Source of the DNA: Elysia chlorotica
Lineage: Eukaryota > Mollusca > Gastropoda > Plakobranchidae
NCBI GenBank assembly: GCA_003991915.1
Contig: RQTK01001121.1
Location: 91,184-155,183 of the forward strand
Direction of reading: 5' to 3'
DNA length: 64,000 nucleotides
The translations under genes and the position numbers were made by a program. The number at the start of each line of letters is the position of its first letter. Within the stretch, counting starts at the first letter, position 1. The notes beneath the pieces were generated by a model. It saw only the letters and a list, made by a program, of their open reading frames with translations. It had not been told where the DNA came from and ran no database searches. Below are positions 1-10,990 of the stretch, one piece after another.

Positions 1-21
1 GCCTTTGATCCAGTTCCCTTT
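1..21 (-). CDS. EIF3I: Second copy of an EIF3I exon, cut by the window edge
   Basis: Bases 1-21 on the minus strand encode KGNWIKG directly after a TCTAG acceptor, exactly as at the start of the exon at 1544-1654. The following intron-side sequence is also duplicated. The exon is 111 nt and phase 0 at both ends, so two tandem copies could in principle both be spliced in frame. Duplicate assembly of one exon is equally likely, because an N gap lies next to the other copy. Confidence 0.6.
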
Positions 22-2079
22 CTAGATAGACAAGACAAAATATTCTCATTCATCATGGACTGATTAGACAATACGCTTGATGAAAACAACTAGTATTATA
101 CAAGCAGAACACAGTTAAACTAAACATTAGTCCAAACCTTTAACACTCTCCAAAAGTATGGCCTGACGTGCCACAGCAGGCACCACACTGATGAAAAAAG
201 TCCTCTACGCAGACCAGTTATAGTAGGTTTAGAGCGAGGAGATACTGAGAGTGTGAGTGACTTTATCATGTTAAACACCCTTTTAGAGAACCCCAGATGT
301 GCGACACAATCTGAAAACAAAGCATTTTTCAGCTATCACCTGTCTTCTATCATGCGAAATTTCTCTGAATTTTAATGGTTACTCTGAAGCCTTAAAGGAT
401 TGAATAAACTGCCTTGATATAAAAATATTCTCACGAAATGAGTCATTTTAACTTTAACTTGATTTTTTAGGTCATAACGTATGTATTTGTCCACTTTCTT
501 TGAACAGAATGATGCAAATTTCATTGTCTTTTTAAATATATCTTTCAAAAAAAGATTACCCTATAGCAAGTAGTGTAATTTTCTGTTTAGAAAAGGGTAT
601 AAATCAAGTTTCGCTCATTCCATCCGCTTGCCTTTTTCTGCCGCGCAGGAATTTTGATTTTTTTTACCAGAGATGGTGCTTGCCCGCCCGTGATAAGCTG
701 TCATAGAAGGGTGCAAGATTTATGGGTCTAGAGTTTGCTGCTTACAAACTAAAATAACCATGATTCGTCGCCGTGATGTAACCCCAAAAAGAGAGAAATT
801 CATGAAAATTTAAAATGATTCGTTATATGGGCAGTTTTAGTTGTTTAAGTTGTTAAAATTGGGATGCAGAGGCTTTTAACCACAAAAATAAATATTAAAA
901 AAATCTCTTTACTATTTATATTATTAAACAAAATAATCATGTTGAAATATTTGGCCTCTACACATATCTATTTCTATTGTTAAGTGGAAATTTTTTCTCT
1001 AGAAAAAAAATGAAAAGGCTGTGAAAGCGATCATCTAGCGACCCAAACTCTGTACCAGTAGATAAAACATATCCGTTTCTGATTCTACAGTTAGGACTAA
1101 TAACATCACAAAAGTAGCTCTGAAATATTGTAGCTTTTCCCCAGAGCTAAAAAAAAACGAGGAGATTAGCTCTGAATTATTGTAGCCTTTCCCTATCTTA
1201 CACCATCTGGTAAAGGCACAATCTGACCCAACTGCCTTCCACAATCATTATTTCTCAAAGATATTTTTTTTTACAAAAAAAGGTCTAACTTTGGTGTTGA
1301 TTACAAAAATTTTAGTGTATTAAAGATAGAGGAAAATCTAATGACATGGTTCAAAATAGCAGTGCATTATTTTATTTCACCATTGGCTGTGGCAGTTTAA
1401 AAAAAAAAAATTCACATGCGACCCAACTGGGTTTTCTTTTTTGTGTGTGTGTGAAGAAAAAGTCAACATTAACAGTACTGACATTCTTTTTTATTAAGTA
1501 TATGAAAATGCAAATGCACATGAACGAGCAGATTTTCTCTTACCCTAGCTGTTTGATCTGCAGACGCTGTGATGAACATGGAGTAATCCTTGTATGCTTG
1601 GATGTCATTTATCTGACCGGTGTGGTCTTTGCAGCCTTTGATCCAGTTCCCTTTCTAGATAGACAAGACAAAATATTCTCATTCACCATGGACTGATTAG
1701 ACAATAGGCTTGATGAAAACAACTAGTATTATACAAGCAGAACACAGTTAAACTAAACATTAGTCCAAACCTTTAACACCTCTCCAAAAGTATGGCCTGA
1801 CGTGCCACAGCAGGCACCACACTGATGAAAAAAGTCCTCTACGCAGACCAGTTATAGTAGGTTTAGAGCGAGGAGATACTGAGAGTGTGAGTGACTTTAT
1901 CCATTTTCTTTGAACAGAATGATGCACATTTGATTGTCTTTTTTAATATATCTTTCAAAAAAAGATTACCCTATAGCAAGTAGTGTAATTTTCTGTTTAG
2001 AAAAGGGTATAAATCAAGTTTCGCTCATTCCATCCGCTTGCCTTTTTCTGCCGCGCAGGAATTTTGATTTTTTTTACCA
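1..2079. repeat. Near-identical direct duplication of EIF3I intron and exon sequence
   Basis: Positions 1 to about 267 match 1634 to about 1900 almost base for base, and 494-670 match 1904-2079. The second copy lacks about 223 bp present in the first (about 268-493). It runs straight into an N gap at the same point where the first copy continues. Bases 670-1543 between the copies are AT-rich intron in which I see no exon. Confidence 0.85.
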
Positions 2080-4885
2080 NNNNNNNNNNNNNNNNNNNNN
2101 NNNNNNNNNNNNNNNNNNNNNNNNNNNNNNNNNNNNNNNNNNNNNNNNNNNNNNNNNNNNNNNNNNNNNNNNNNNNNNNNNNNNNNNNNNNNNNNNNNNN
2201 NNNNNNNNNNNNNNNNNNNNNNNNNNNNNNNNNNNNNNNNNNNNNNNNNNNNNNNNNNNNNNNNNNNNNNNNNNNNNNNNNNNNNNNNNNNNNNNNNNNN
2301 NNNNNNNNNNAAANNTNAAAAAAAAAAGAAATTTAAAACAGACAGTTTGAGTCATACCAGCTGAAAGCACAAACTCACCAAATCAAACTGGTTGAGATCC
2401 CCGCCGTCATGTCCAGTGAGAATGAACTCCTCGTTGGGTCCCCAGATGGCAGATGTTATTTTTGGCATGGGACTCTCAATGGGGACTTTGGTCATGGGAT
2501 TTCCAGACTCTGATAAAATGACAAAAAGAAAGAGGAAACGTACAATACACTAAAATGATTGAGGAGATTTTGAGTCGGAAGGTACAAAATATACCTTTAA
2601 AAAATCATTGGATTATGACTTGTTAAAAAAATATATCATATTTATCTATCATGAAAACTTGTCTAATGAATGTACAACAAATAAAAACAATCCATACGTA
2701 GTTGTGAGCCGTCCCGGATGTCGAAGATGAAGATCTCACAGGGGAAGCCCATGGTTTTGTCTGTTGAGTACATGATGAGGTTTCCGCTATAGGAGAAGCC
2801 ATTTGTCCTCACAGCTGTGTTTGTCTTGAGCGAGGCAATCTGTGCGCCTGCAGGAATAAAAGGGTCAATTTTGGTGATTACACACAAATCACAAATCTGC
2901 ACAAGTGATTACAAATTTATTTGGTCTACATTACAGTTAGTTAACGCCATTATTATATCCATAACTGTGCCTTTTATGGTTTTATTTAACGTCATTATTA
3001 AAAAAAACCCAACTAATTTTGATGTTTACATCCCCAATCCAATTCTTACCGGGAACAGCATGTTTATAATTTATAATTTAGTGACTACATTCACAACCTC
3101 AAGTTTTCAATCCTAAACCTTTACATTTCAATTCAAAGTTGATTTGTCAGATACACACAGGAAGAACTCTTCTACCTATGTGTGCTTTTGAAACATTTGG
3201 TAGATAAACCATGTATGATGTAGGCTTCTGGCTACAGTTATTTTTCTTTTAAGAAAGCTTAAACAAATTTTTTTCATAAATTAAAATACAAATTTTAACT
3301 GAAATAAAAATTAACTGGCTATTACCTGTTTCACAATCCCATAACTTGCATGTGTTGTCAGCTGCTCCGGTGAGTACTTTGGTTGAATCCCCTGGGCTGC
3401 AGTTAAGGTGAAAATATGTATTGAAAACCCCAAAGCATAGTATAACTACATTTGTTTGAAATATTTTTTTTTATTTGCAGTTATTAAGAACCAAACTTAT
3501 CAACACTGAGCAACTCCTTGCAAGGAGAAAATTCTTTTGAACTTAGAAACTAGGAACATTATTAAAAAAATATAATAATAACAGCGATTCAGCTTGTCAA
3601 GGATACAATTGCAATCAATGCACCAGACAGCTCCATTGTGGCCGACAAATGTTCCAAGGCGCTCTCCATTGAGGGAGTACCACACGTTTGGTTGTGAATC
3701 TTTGGCAGCAGAGAAAATTAAATCCCCTTCTCTGTTGTACTTTATCTGTGTGATGGACCTTTCATGTCCGTGAAGCATAATAGGTTTCTGTAACAAATAA
3801 TAGAAAACAGTTATACTTTGCACAAAGTTTCAGTGTTACTGGGTCATATTTAAAGTTTTAGAATAAATATAAATCAGCTATCAAAGATGTCAACACCTTA
3901 ACTGACTATGGAAAACCATCCTGAACTGTCCCCACACCCTCTACATTCACAATTATAACACTGAAAAAGAAACTTAAAATAGACGAACGAGAAATAGAGA
4001 GAATAGGTTTTAAAGCTTAATGCCATGCAAAGAAATATGTATGTTCATAAACTGGCAAAATAAAGAGAAAAAATGTTTCACAAGGACCTATAGCCAATCC
4101 AAAGAGTCATGAGTGTGTTGTTAAGCAATATGTTTTTAGCACGGAGACCACAGTAACAGTTTATTTCATCAAGCTGAGAAGAACTCAAGAAGTGAAAATA
4201 ATGTTCCAGAATAGCCTGTAGACTCTCTCACACCTACAAGGTTTACTGAAAAGTTACCGCCATGGACAGGTGGCTGGCAAGGCAGGTTTGACTGTATTAC
4301 AAACAAATGATTGAGACAGAGGATCTTAACCACTTGAGTGTGCAGGGCAGAGGGCTATATTGTGGACAGGTCCCAATACTGAGATCTGACAATTTTAGGT
4401 GCTGCAACACACGAGACAAGGCGGGGAGGTAGATGCCATGACTCCTGTCTCTGCCAATCACTTTTAACTGAATACCGACCCAAACAGTAAGGAGCGAAAT
4501 TGCCAGGGCTCGAACCACGGACCTATGGCGCCTGAAGCTGATTTTCAACCCCAAGACCACCCCACCCTCCCTCAGCCACAAGAGAGATTGTAATTGTAAG
4601 AATGTCACGTTGTCAGTAGGCCTACAAGAGATTTGTTACAATTTCTCTAGTAGATTTAGGTGTTTATTAGGAGAGTTACAGTTTATATGTGTAAACAAGG
4701 ACTGGGGTTTAAATCTAGATCTAGATATAGATCTAGAATCAAGATCTAACTCCTATGGATCTAAAAACTGACATGTACTATGTAGTGATGTACTGTAGCA
4801 TTTCGAAATACCAATTTATGACAAGTGCCAAGAGTGTAGACTTCGATTATAAAGACAAATTAGCATTGCTGTTAGCACATACCAT
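1544..4885 (-). CDS. EIF3I: eIF3 subunit I, 5' portion (six coding exons)
   Basis: Eukaryotic translation initiation factor 3 subunit I, a WD40 beta-propeller of the eIF3 complex that helps recruit mRNA to the 40S ribosome. Coding exons in gene order are 4883-4885 (ATG only), 3607-3787, 3326-3391, 2698-2847, 2379-2509 and 1544-1654; all phases join and give 214 codons. The start reads [19 protein letters not shown], very close to animal EIF3I. Further hallmarks are [37 protein letters not shown] and the conserved HTGQINDIQ blade. The family is about 325 residues, so roughly the last third lies beyond the left edge. The ATG-only exon is placed because a strong donor (ATG then GTATGT) sits there and the next exon begins in frame with KPI. 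Identity is very secure; the start exon is inferred. Confidence 0.93.
2080..2317. other. Assembly gap
   Basis: A run of N from 2080 to 2310 is followed by a few mixed N and A/T bases. It lies within an EIF3I intron. Confidence 0.99.
4300..4570 (-). mobile_element. tRNA-derived SINE
   Basis: Read on the minus strand, this has a tRNA-like head whose B-box (GTGGTTCGAGCCCTGG) is close to the RNA polymerase III consensus. The body follows: GACAGGAGT, then a GCAGCACCTAAAATTGTCAGA segment, TATTGGGACC, and GTCCACAATATAGCC. The same body recurs at least eleven more times in the window. It lies in the EIF3I intron between the ATG exon and exon 2. Confidence 0.7.
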
Positions 4886-7194
4886 GATGATAGGGTGTAA
4901 GGGTAAAATCCAGACTATTTCAACAGGACTGTGTAAGAGACGGACTAGTCAAGTAGTCAACAATAACGTCAATAAGGGACCATCCCGACCACATGAAAGA
5001 GAATAGGGCAATATCGACAGCAACTGTTTTCGATATAAAGTAATGTGATTTACGCATTGTTTCATATTGCTTCGTTGTTGTGTTTTTATTTAAATGACAG
5101 CGACAAAAAAAAATAAACCTGTGCTATGGTGTCAATTTCGAATACTTATTCCTAACTTCATTTTTTTCTTAAAGTAAGTTCAAAATTACAAATAAAAAAT
5201 CGCTGCCGTTTCAAATATTTCGATAAAACCAAACAAAAACATTATGACCAGCTACCCGTTGGTTCCGGATCCGCCGGTGTAAATCGGAAAAAGGGCTAAT
5301 AGCCAACTTGAATATCTTTTTTTCGATATTTTGTTTATAAATTTATAATTTAGTTAGTTTTCTTAATCTTGTTGTTGTTGTTGTGGTTGTTGCTGTTCTT
5401 GTTGTTGTTGATGTATGACATTTAAATGAAATGGTTTTTTGGTTTGATTTGTGTTTTTATACTTTCATTGTTAATATCTTTTATGTAAAAAAAAAAAAAG
5501 AGATAACAATATTTTGTCAAAATCACAATTGATTTTATCAACTCTAAAATTTGTCATTGGATCGATAACATTTATACAATTTTTGAAATTGTTCTGTTGT
5601 TTTTTTTTGTTGTTGTTTTTTTACTCTCTAGCTCTTGGCCATTTTTTTATTTTTCTTATTTTTAAACACACATACATGTAATATTGAAGGCCCTACTGAA
5701 TAAAATGTATTCCAGAGTAAATAAATTGCTTGATTTACCGGCCAATAGCACTCTAACTACATATGTATTTCAGCTGCTGTTTTTCTATATGCTTAAAAAT
5801 TCCTTTTAGTTTTAATTTTCATTTTATGTTAAACACTAGGTATACATGTACTGGGTAATAGAAACAAAATTAATAATAAGATTGTGCCTTTATCTTTGTT
5901 TTTTATTTTAATGGGTATAACAAAATGATGTGTTTTTTTATATTCATTTTTGTCTCCAAATTTAAATAGAGTGAAAATTTAATCTGTAACTGTAAGTGTT
6001 ATTAATTTGATTTCTTTAAAAAATCATAAAACAAAATCAAAACCTCTTTGCATCTTTGCAGTGTCTTTCTCTTTTTGTTAAAATGTTACATTAATTTTTC
6101 AAAACACACTAAACACAGATCTATGAAAATGCAAACAAGGAACAAAAGCAAGTAAATGCCTAATCTTGATAATGCCCTTATCATTTTTATTAAACATGAA
6201 ACACACAAAACAGTATTGATTGCATAATTTAATTGTTGTTGCAATAGAGTCTGCTATTCAACGCATTCAAAGATTCAATAAATTTGATGCATTGACACCA
6301 AGAACATGTACAATAATTGTCTTCTGCTTCAAAATCAAATACACCAATGTACATAACTCCATGTACAGCTTCAGGATTTAATACAGTTCTATTATTACCA
6401 TAGAATGATAGACCATTAATTTGCTAAAATAAAAATAAAATAAAACAAAGTACCTTGTATCAATAAATTATTTTAAAAGTATTTCAACAAATTGCAAATA
6501 CCAGCACTGTAATCATCATAAACATATAAAGGAAAACAAAATAGGTCACAGACCAGATTAGAAAATAATGAAAGCTGTGCTTTTTTTCTTAGTTGATTCA
6601 TTACTAAGTTTACTCAATTGCATGGGTACCAAGAATATGTACCTAGATCTTGTTTTCAACCGCTGCAGTAATGTTGAACATTGGGAACTTAACACGTGTT
6701 AGGGTTGCTACCTTATATTACCAAATCCACACAGGAAAAATACATAATAACATAATTCATGACTGCATTTCAAAGTTGATAGTTATTAAGTGTTGTAATA
6801 CAAATGAAAGACCAAAACCAAAATGCAATCAACTAAATCTAAATGATTTAAATAAAACAACAAAGAGTTATAAACATTCCAATATTACCTGATTTAATTA
6901 TCCCCTTTTTAGTTTAACTAAAAAACCCTTTCTGGAATTTTCAATGTGAAAACCCTTTTATTTGGGTAACTTTGAAAGTCAAAATTGGGTACCAGTAAGG
7001 TAACAGCTATCAGCCTGTTATGACTCTAAATAAAAATGCATTTCACGAAAAATACTAAAGGCTCACTCAAATGTAATGGTAAAATCAAATGCAAGACTAT
7101 GACTATGAGGAATTTGTCAGACAAATTGGAACACAGTCCATGTCTAAAACTATTTTTATTAACACATGCTGTTCGGGTTTATACACTCTTGTGG

Positions 7195-7335
7195 TAGCAA
7201 CAATTGCATTGACCTGCACACATTCTATTTCAAAATAATAAATAACAAAGCTTTTATGCTTTCAAATTTTAAAAAATTCCCCAAAATAGTGTTCACACAA
7301 GGAATAGGTCTAAAATCATGCAATGTGAAAAAGTT
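7195..7335. repeat. Dispersed repeat, copy 1
   Basis: The segment with GACCTGCACAC, AAATAATAAATAACAAAGCTTTTATG and GGAATAGG elements resembles 33385-33500 in the same order. It is a decayed dispersed repeat of unknown class. Confidence 0.45.
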
Positions 7336-7541
7336 AAAACAACTCAAATATAATAGTTTTTCCGTGACTAAAAGTTTTGTACAATCAGTCAAACATGTAT
7401 TTGTCATCTGTTTTTAAGTACCATACCAACATCACAGACGACAGGTTTTTCATATTATAAGATTGTTTTGATACAGTAGTTCTATTGCCAAAAGAGGGTT
7501 AAAAATAAAATATAGAGTGGGAGTACTGGATTTCATTTCAT

Positions 7542-7547
7542 TTTATT
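7542..7547 (-). promoter_or_regulatory. Candidate poly(A) signal for RNF25
   Basis: AATAAA on the minus strand, about 240 nt downstream of the RNF25 stop codon. The hexamer is common in AT-rich DNA, so this is only a candidate. Confidence 0.3.
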
Positions 7548-7786
7548 TCCAAACAGGAAAAACACATTAGACCAAGACTACCATTTTTTTCTAATCATTA
7601 ATAGTAACTCAAACTAAAGCACTTTTAACAAGTACCTTGGTACCAGTGGCAGTCTTTTAAGATATAATACTTGTCACACAAGCTTCCCCCCTTATCATTC
7701 TCTTTGATGAAGTACTTGGTACCCGTATGATAGAACCGGTTCATCTACCTAGCTACCTAGCAGGTAAGGACGGCTCTGAGGACATG

Positions 7787-10700
7787 TCAGTCATCTTGAT
7801 CAACCTCAGCGGCCGCCAGGTCTATACCTAAGTACCTCATGACCTTGGAGATGTCCTTTGCTCCTGCCTTGCTGCCCTCATGCAACTTTTGCGACACTGG
7901 TCGGGCCGACTCAGTCGACTCTGGTAACTTGGCTTTAATCGTTAGATGTTTCAGGTTCAAGGGCGGGGCTTTTTTGAGGGCTTTGTTTGGAGGCTGTGGG
8001 TTATCTCCCTTACCCGTTTCACTCGCTTTAGTGAGTGGAGCCATTTCACTTGGCTTGCGGAGCGAAGTTCTGGGAACAGAGGATAACGCCAGCTGAGAAG
8101 TGAGGACATTTTTCTCCTGTTGTGAATTTCCATCTGCAAATTCCGTTTTATCCAGGTTACCACATCCGTCACTTGAGACAGTTTCATTCCTACTCTCACC
8201 TCCACAATTACCCTTTACACTGTAAACCTCCTGTCCCCATGCTGCACTCCTACAGCCTCCCGTCTCCTCAGTTTCCATGTACTTGGCTTTAAGCAGAGCA
8301 ACTTCGTCTTTGGTTAGAGAATACAGCCCAACATCAGCCAAGCTGTTTTGTGGGGCCATGGAATCTTTCTGCTTGGTTTTTAGAGAAAGTTTTAGTGGCG
8401 GAGCTTTGGTGAGAGTTCTTTGTTTGACCCCTGTGTCGGAGTTGGACTCGTTAAATCTGCTGGGTCCCCCAAATGTAGAGAGAGTTTTTGTGCCTTTTGT
8501 GTTCTCTAGATTGTTGTCTAAAGTTTCTGTGGGCATTGTTGACAACTCACAAACACCGTTAGCGTCCTCAGTTTCTGTTTTATACTTGGCAACCGTGGTA
8601 TCAACAACAGCGCCTCCGTCAACCTTGCTCTTCCTTGTTTTGGCTTTCTTATTCTTTGCTCTTTTACGTTCCTCTCGGCGTTCCCAAGCATCTAGGCAAG
8701 GATCGTCTAGTCCTGGTCTTATCACATCAGGATCTGCATCTACATGTATATCTCCAGTAAGGTCACTCGGCTCTATGTTTGGTTTCTGCTTCACACCAAC
8801 CCACAGAATTTCAGAGCTCATATCACAAGAAGCTGCTGTTAGCTTGTCTTTTTTATCATTCTGGGTTTCTGACTTAGACTGTGACTGTGTCGATAAAGAT
8901 ATTGCTTCACTTCGTCTCCTGCTCCCATCACCCGGTACTTGTAGATCATGACCAGAAATTTCCTCAGTAGACGACTGGCTCTGGTATCCCTGAGATGAGG
9001 TTGAGGTTGATCGAGAGGGCACAGGCGTTGTTTCCGAATCGGCCGCACCATCACTATGGAAACCTCCATCAGATGACAGCTCAGTGACACTCTTCTCTGA
9101 TTTATCTCCCCCTGCCCGCTGCTCCTGCTTGAGCCGTTCGGCTTCCTTCCTCTTTGCCTCCTGCTTCTCTTGGAAAAGTTCCAGCACAGACTTGGTCGGC
9201 TCTGGATTGACGGAACTCGCAAGTCTCCTCTCAGACTCGGCTTGCTCTCGCCTCATTCTTCTGTCTTCCTCACGAAGCAATCTCTCCCTGTTGCTTCTCT
9301 CTTCTACTTTCTTTCTGTAACTTTCATAGTCTTTACTCCTATACTTATCGTATTCTTCCAGGTTTTCAGTCCGTATATGTCTACGCTCGAATGCATACTG
9401 AAACCTCTCTTGCTCCCAGTCCTCCTCTTCCTCCCCCTCCTCATCATAGCCGACGTAAATATGGCTCAGGTTATCAGGAGCAGAGTGGTCTATATTTGAT
9501 GCAACGCCATGCCCTTCAAATTCATAAGGACGGGACTGCTCACAACCTTTAACATTTATATCAGTGTCATTATGCTCACCATTGACAGCTTTGGAGCAAC
9601 CAGACGTTCCATGCTTTCCGTCTGACGCATCAAAACCAAAGTTGAGCTTTCGCCACCTGCGATTCATTTCTAATTCTTCTTCTATTTTTCTGTGAGTTTC
9701 ATCACATGTGTCACCATCCCGGTATGGATCTCGTTCTTGCCAATCACCTCCTTGTAGCCGGTGATGGTCGCCTGACACCGTATCCTGGGAAACTGATCTG
9801 TCTGAACCATCTTTCACTTCGTTGCTCCCGGCAGATTTTCCATGCCCTAATCTCTCACTGCGACCAGTACCAGCTGATCGGTTGGAGTAGGACCGACTGC
9901 CGTCTTCATGGTCATCATACTCGTTGTCTTTGTGTGGATTACGTTTGTGTGGCTCCCGGCAACCCCCACCCCTCCCTCTGGCCCCTGACTCTCTACGGCT
10001 CTCCGGGGGTTTATTACGATTCCCTGGTCTGTCGGTGGGCTCAGTATGGCCTTCAAAATAGGCTCTTTCAAAATCTCTGAACCTTCCTCTGCCTCTCCTC
10101 CTTTGATTGTTCCTCTGCCCTTTGTCCGTCTCTGACTGTGTATCTCTATCAGCTGGATGGTTCAGACCAGTTCTGTTCTCACTGCTGTCTTCTTGAAATG
10201 CTTCTCTTTCACAATTACTATTAGGCCTACCTACTTTTGGAGGACCAAACAAACTTCCTCCTCTACCTCTCGATCTCCCCCCGAATCCTCCTCGACCTCT
10301 CCGTCTAGTCCCCTCCTTGCTCTGTTGCTCGCTGAATGAGCCTTGACTGTTTTGCCGATCCCAATGCTGAGAATTGGAATCCGGCCCATCCAGTCTCGGC
10401 CTCACTTCTTCCAATAATCCAGATACACGAGGAGGCAAGTTTGTAATTGTATTGTTGGAGTCAGCAGAATCTTGCCCTCTCCCCTGTTCTCTGATAGACC
10501 TTGTATTTCTGCTGGTTCCATTTTGTGGTGGGACGTCTTCTTCCCGATGCTTTGAGTTATCTCTCCCTACACAAGGATCAGTATCACAATGGTTGGAAGT
10601 TCTGTATCTTGCCCTCCCCTTCCCGTGGTCGGGTACCGGTTGGTGATGATGATCGTGGTTGTCATCATTTCTCTCTTTGTGATAGCTGGCATCATTCCTT

Positions 10701-10990
10701 TCTCTGTGGTGGTTTCTGTGCCCTCTCCCTTGATGATGATAATGATGATGATAATTACGAGAGTGATGCTGATGATTATCATCATTCCTCTCTCTGTGGT
10801 AGCTGTTATGACCTCTACCATGCCCCCTAGAGCCATCTTGTCGTTGTTTGTTACTTCGCCTAAAGTCAATATCTGGATTCTTCTTGTGATGGGCGTTCAA
10901 ATCTTTTGCACATTTATCTATAGGCACTTCAGGTAGGTTCTGAGAACTTAACTTTATGGGAGAAATACTTGCAGCTGGTGCTCTGTCCTC
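7787..10990 (-). CDS. RNF25: RNF25 last exon: disordered His/Arg/Gly-rich and charged tail
   Basis: This single exon encodes 1,067 residues and the stop. It starts in phase after the IDLE segment. Order along the tail: a His/Arg/Asn-rich block with imperfect repeats of HRERNDDNH, HRERNDASYH and HKERNDDNH; RG/RGG clusters such as RGRGGFGGRSRGRGG and RRRGRGRF; an acidic EEGEEEEDWEQE stretch leading into a long charged, helix-prone segment; Ser-rich linkers; and two KAPPL motifs near the end. RGG and His-rich tracts are often RNA-binding or condensate-forming, but here that is inference. The reading frame stays open for 3.2 kb, which strongly supports real coding. I see no globular domain. Confidence 0.85.
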   Translation of the reverse strand, partial: EDRAPAASISPIKLSSQNLPEVPIDKCAKDLNAHHKKNPDIDFRRSNKQRQDGSRGHGRGHNSYHRERNDDNHQHHSRNYHHHYHHQGRGHRNHHRERNDASYHKERNDDNHDHHHQPVPDHGKGRARYRTSNHCDTDPCVGRDNSKHREEDVPPQNGTSRNTRSIREQGRGQDSADSNNTITNLPPRVSGLLEEVRPRLDGPDSNSQHWDRQNSQGSFSEQQSKEGTRRRGRGGFGGRSRGRGGSLFGPPKVGRPNSNCEREAFQEDSSENRTGLNHPADRDTQSETDKGQRNNQRRRGRGRFRDFERAYFEGHTEPTDRPGNRNKPPESRRESGARGRGGGCREPHKRNPHKDNEYDDHEDGSRSYSNRSAGTGRSERLGHGKSAGSNEVKDGSDRSVSQDTVSGDHHRLQGGDWQERDPYRDGDTCDETHRKIEEELEMNRRWRKLNFGFDASDGKHGTSGCSKAVNGEHNDTDINVKGCEQSRPYEFEGHGVASNIDHSAPDNLSHIYVGYDEEGEEEEDWEQERFQYAFERRHIRTENLEEYDKYRSKDYESYRKKVEERSNRERLLREEDRRMRREQAESERRLASSVNPEPTKSVLELFQEKQEAKRKEAERLKQEQRAGGDKSEKSVTELSSDGGFHSDGAADSETTPVPSRSTSTSSQGYQSQSSTEEISGHDLQVPGDGSRRRSEAISLSTQSQSKSETQNDKKDKLTAASCDMSSEILWVGVKQKPNIEPSDLTGDIHVDADPDVIRPGLDDPCLDAWERREERKRAKNKKAKTRKSKVDGGAVVDTTVAKYKTETEDANGVCELSTMPTETLDNNLENTKGTKTLSTFGGPSRFNESNSDTGVKQRTLTKAPPLKLSLKTKQKDSMAPQNSLADVGLYSLTKDEVALLKAKYMETEETGGCRSAAWGQEVYSVKGNCGGESRNETVSSDGCGNLDKTEFADGNSQQEKNVLTSQLALSSVPRTSLRKPSEMAPLTKASETGKGDNPQPPNKALKKAPPLNLKHLTIKAKLPESTESARPVSQKLHEGSKAGAKDISKVMRYLGIDLAAAEVDQDD

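Larger units (their letters stand above)
4886..7786. other. Intergenic region between EIF3I and RNF25
   Basis: This 2.9-kb AT-rich stretch separates two minus-strand genes. The right-hand part is expected to hold the RNF25 3' UTR and the left-hand part the EIF3I promoter and 5' UTR. It contains GTT-rich simple sequence around 5370-5410 and many T and A runs. I found no convincing exon or RNA gene. Confidence 0.6.

Noticed and set aside
1934-2370. Open frames across the first N gap
   Set aside because: They consist mostly of unknown residues from N bases.
4297-4608. 103-codon minus-strand frame
   Set aside because: Lies entirely over a SINE copy.
8277-8951. 224-codon plus-strand frame
   Set aside because: Antisense shadow of the long RNF25 exon; Ser/Leu-rich composition is what that exon gives on the other strand.
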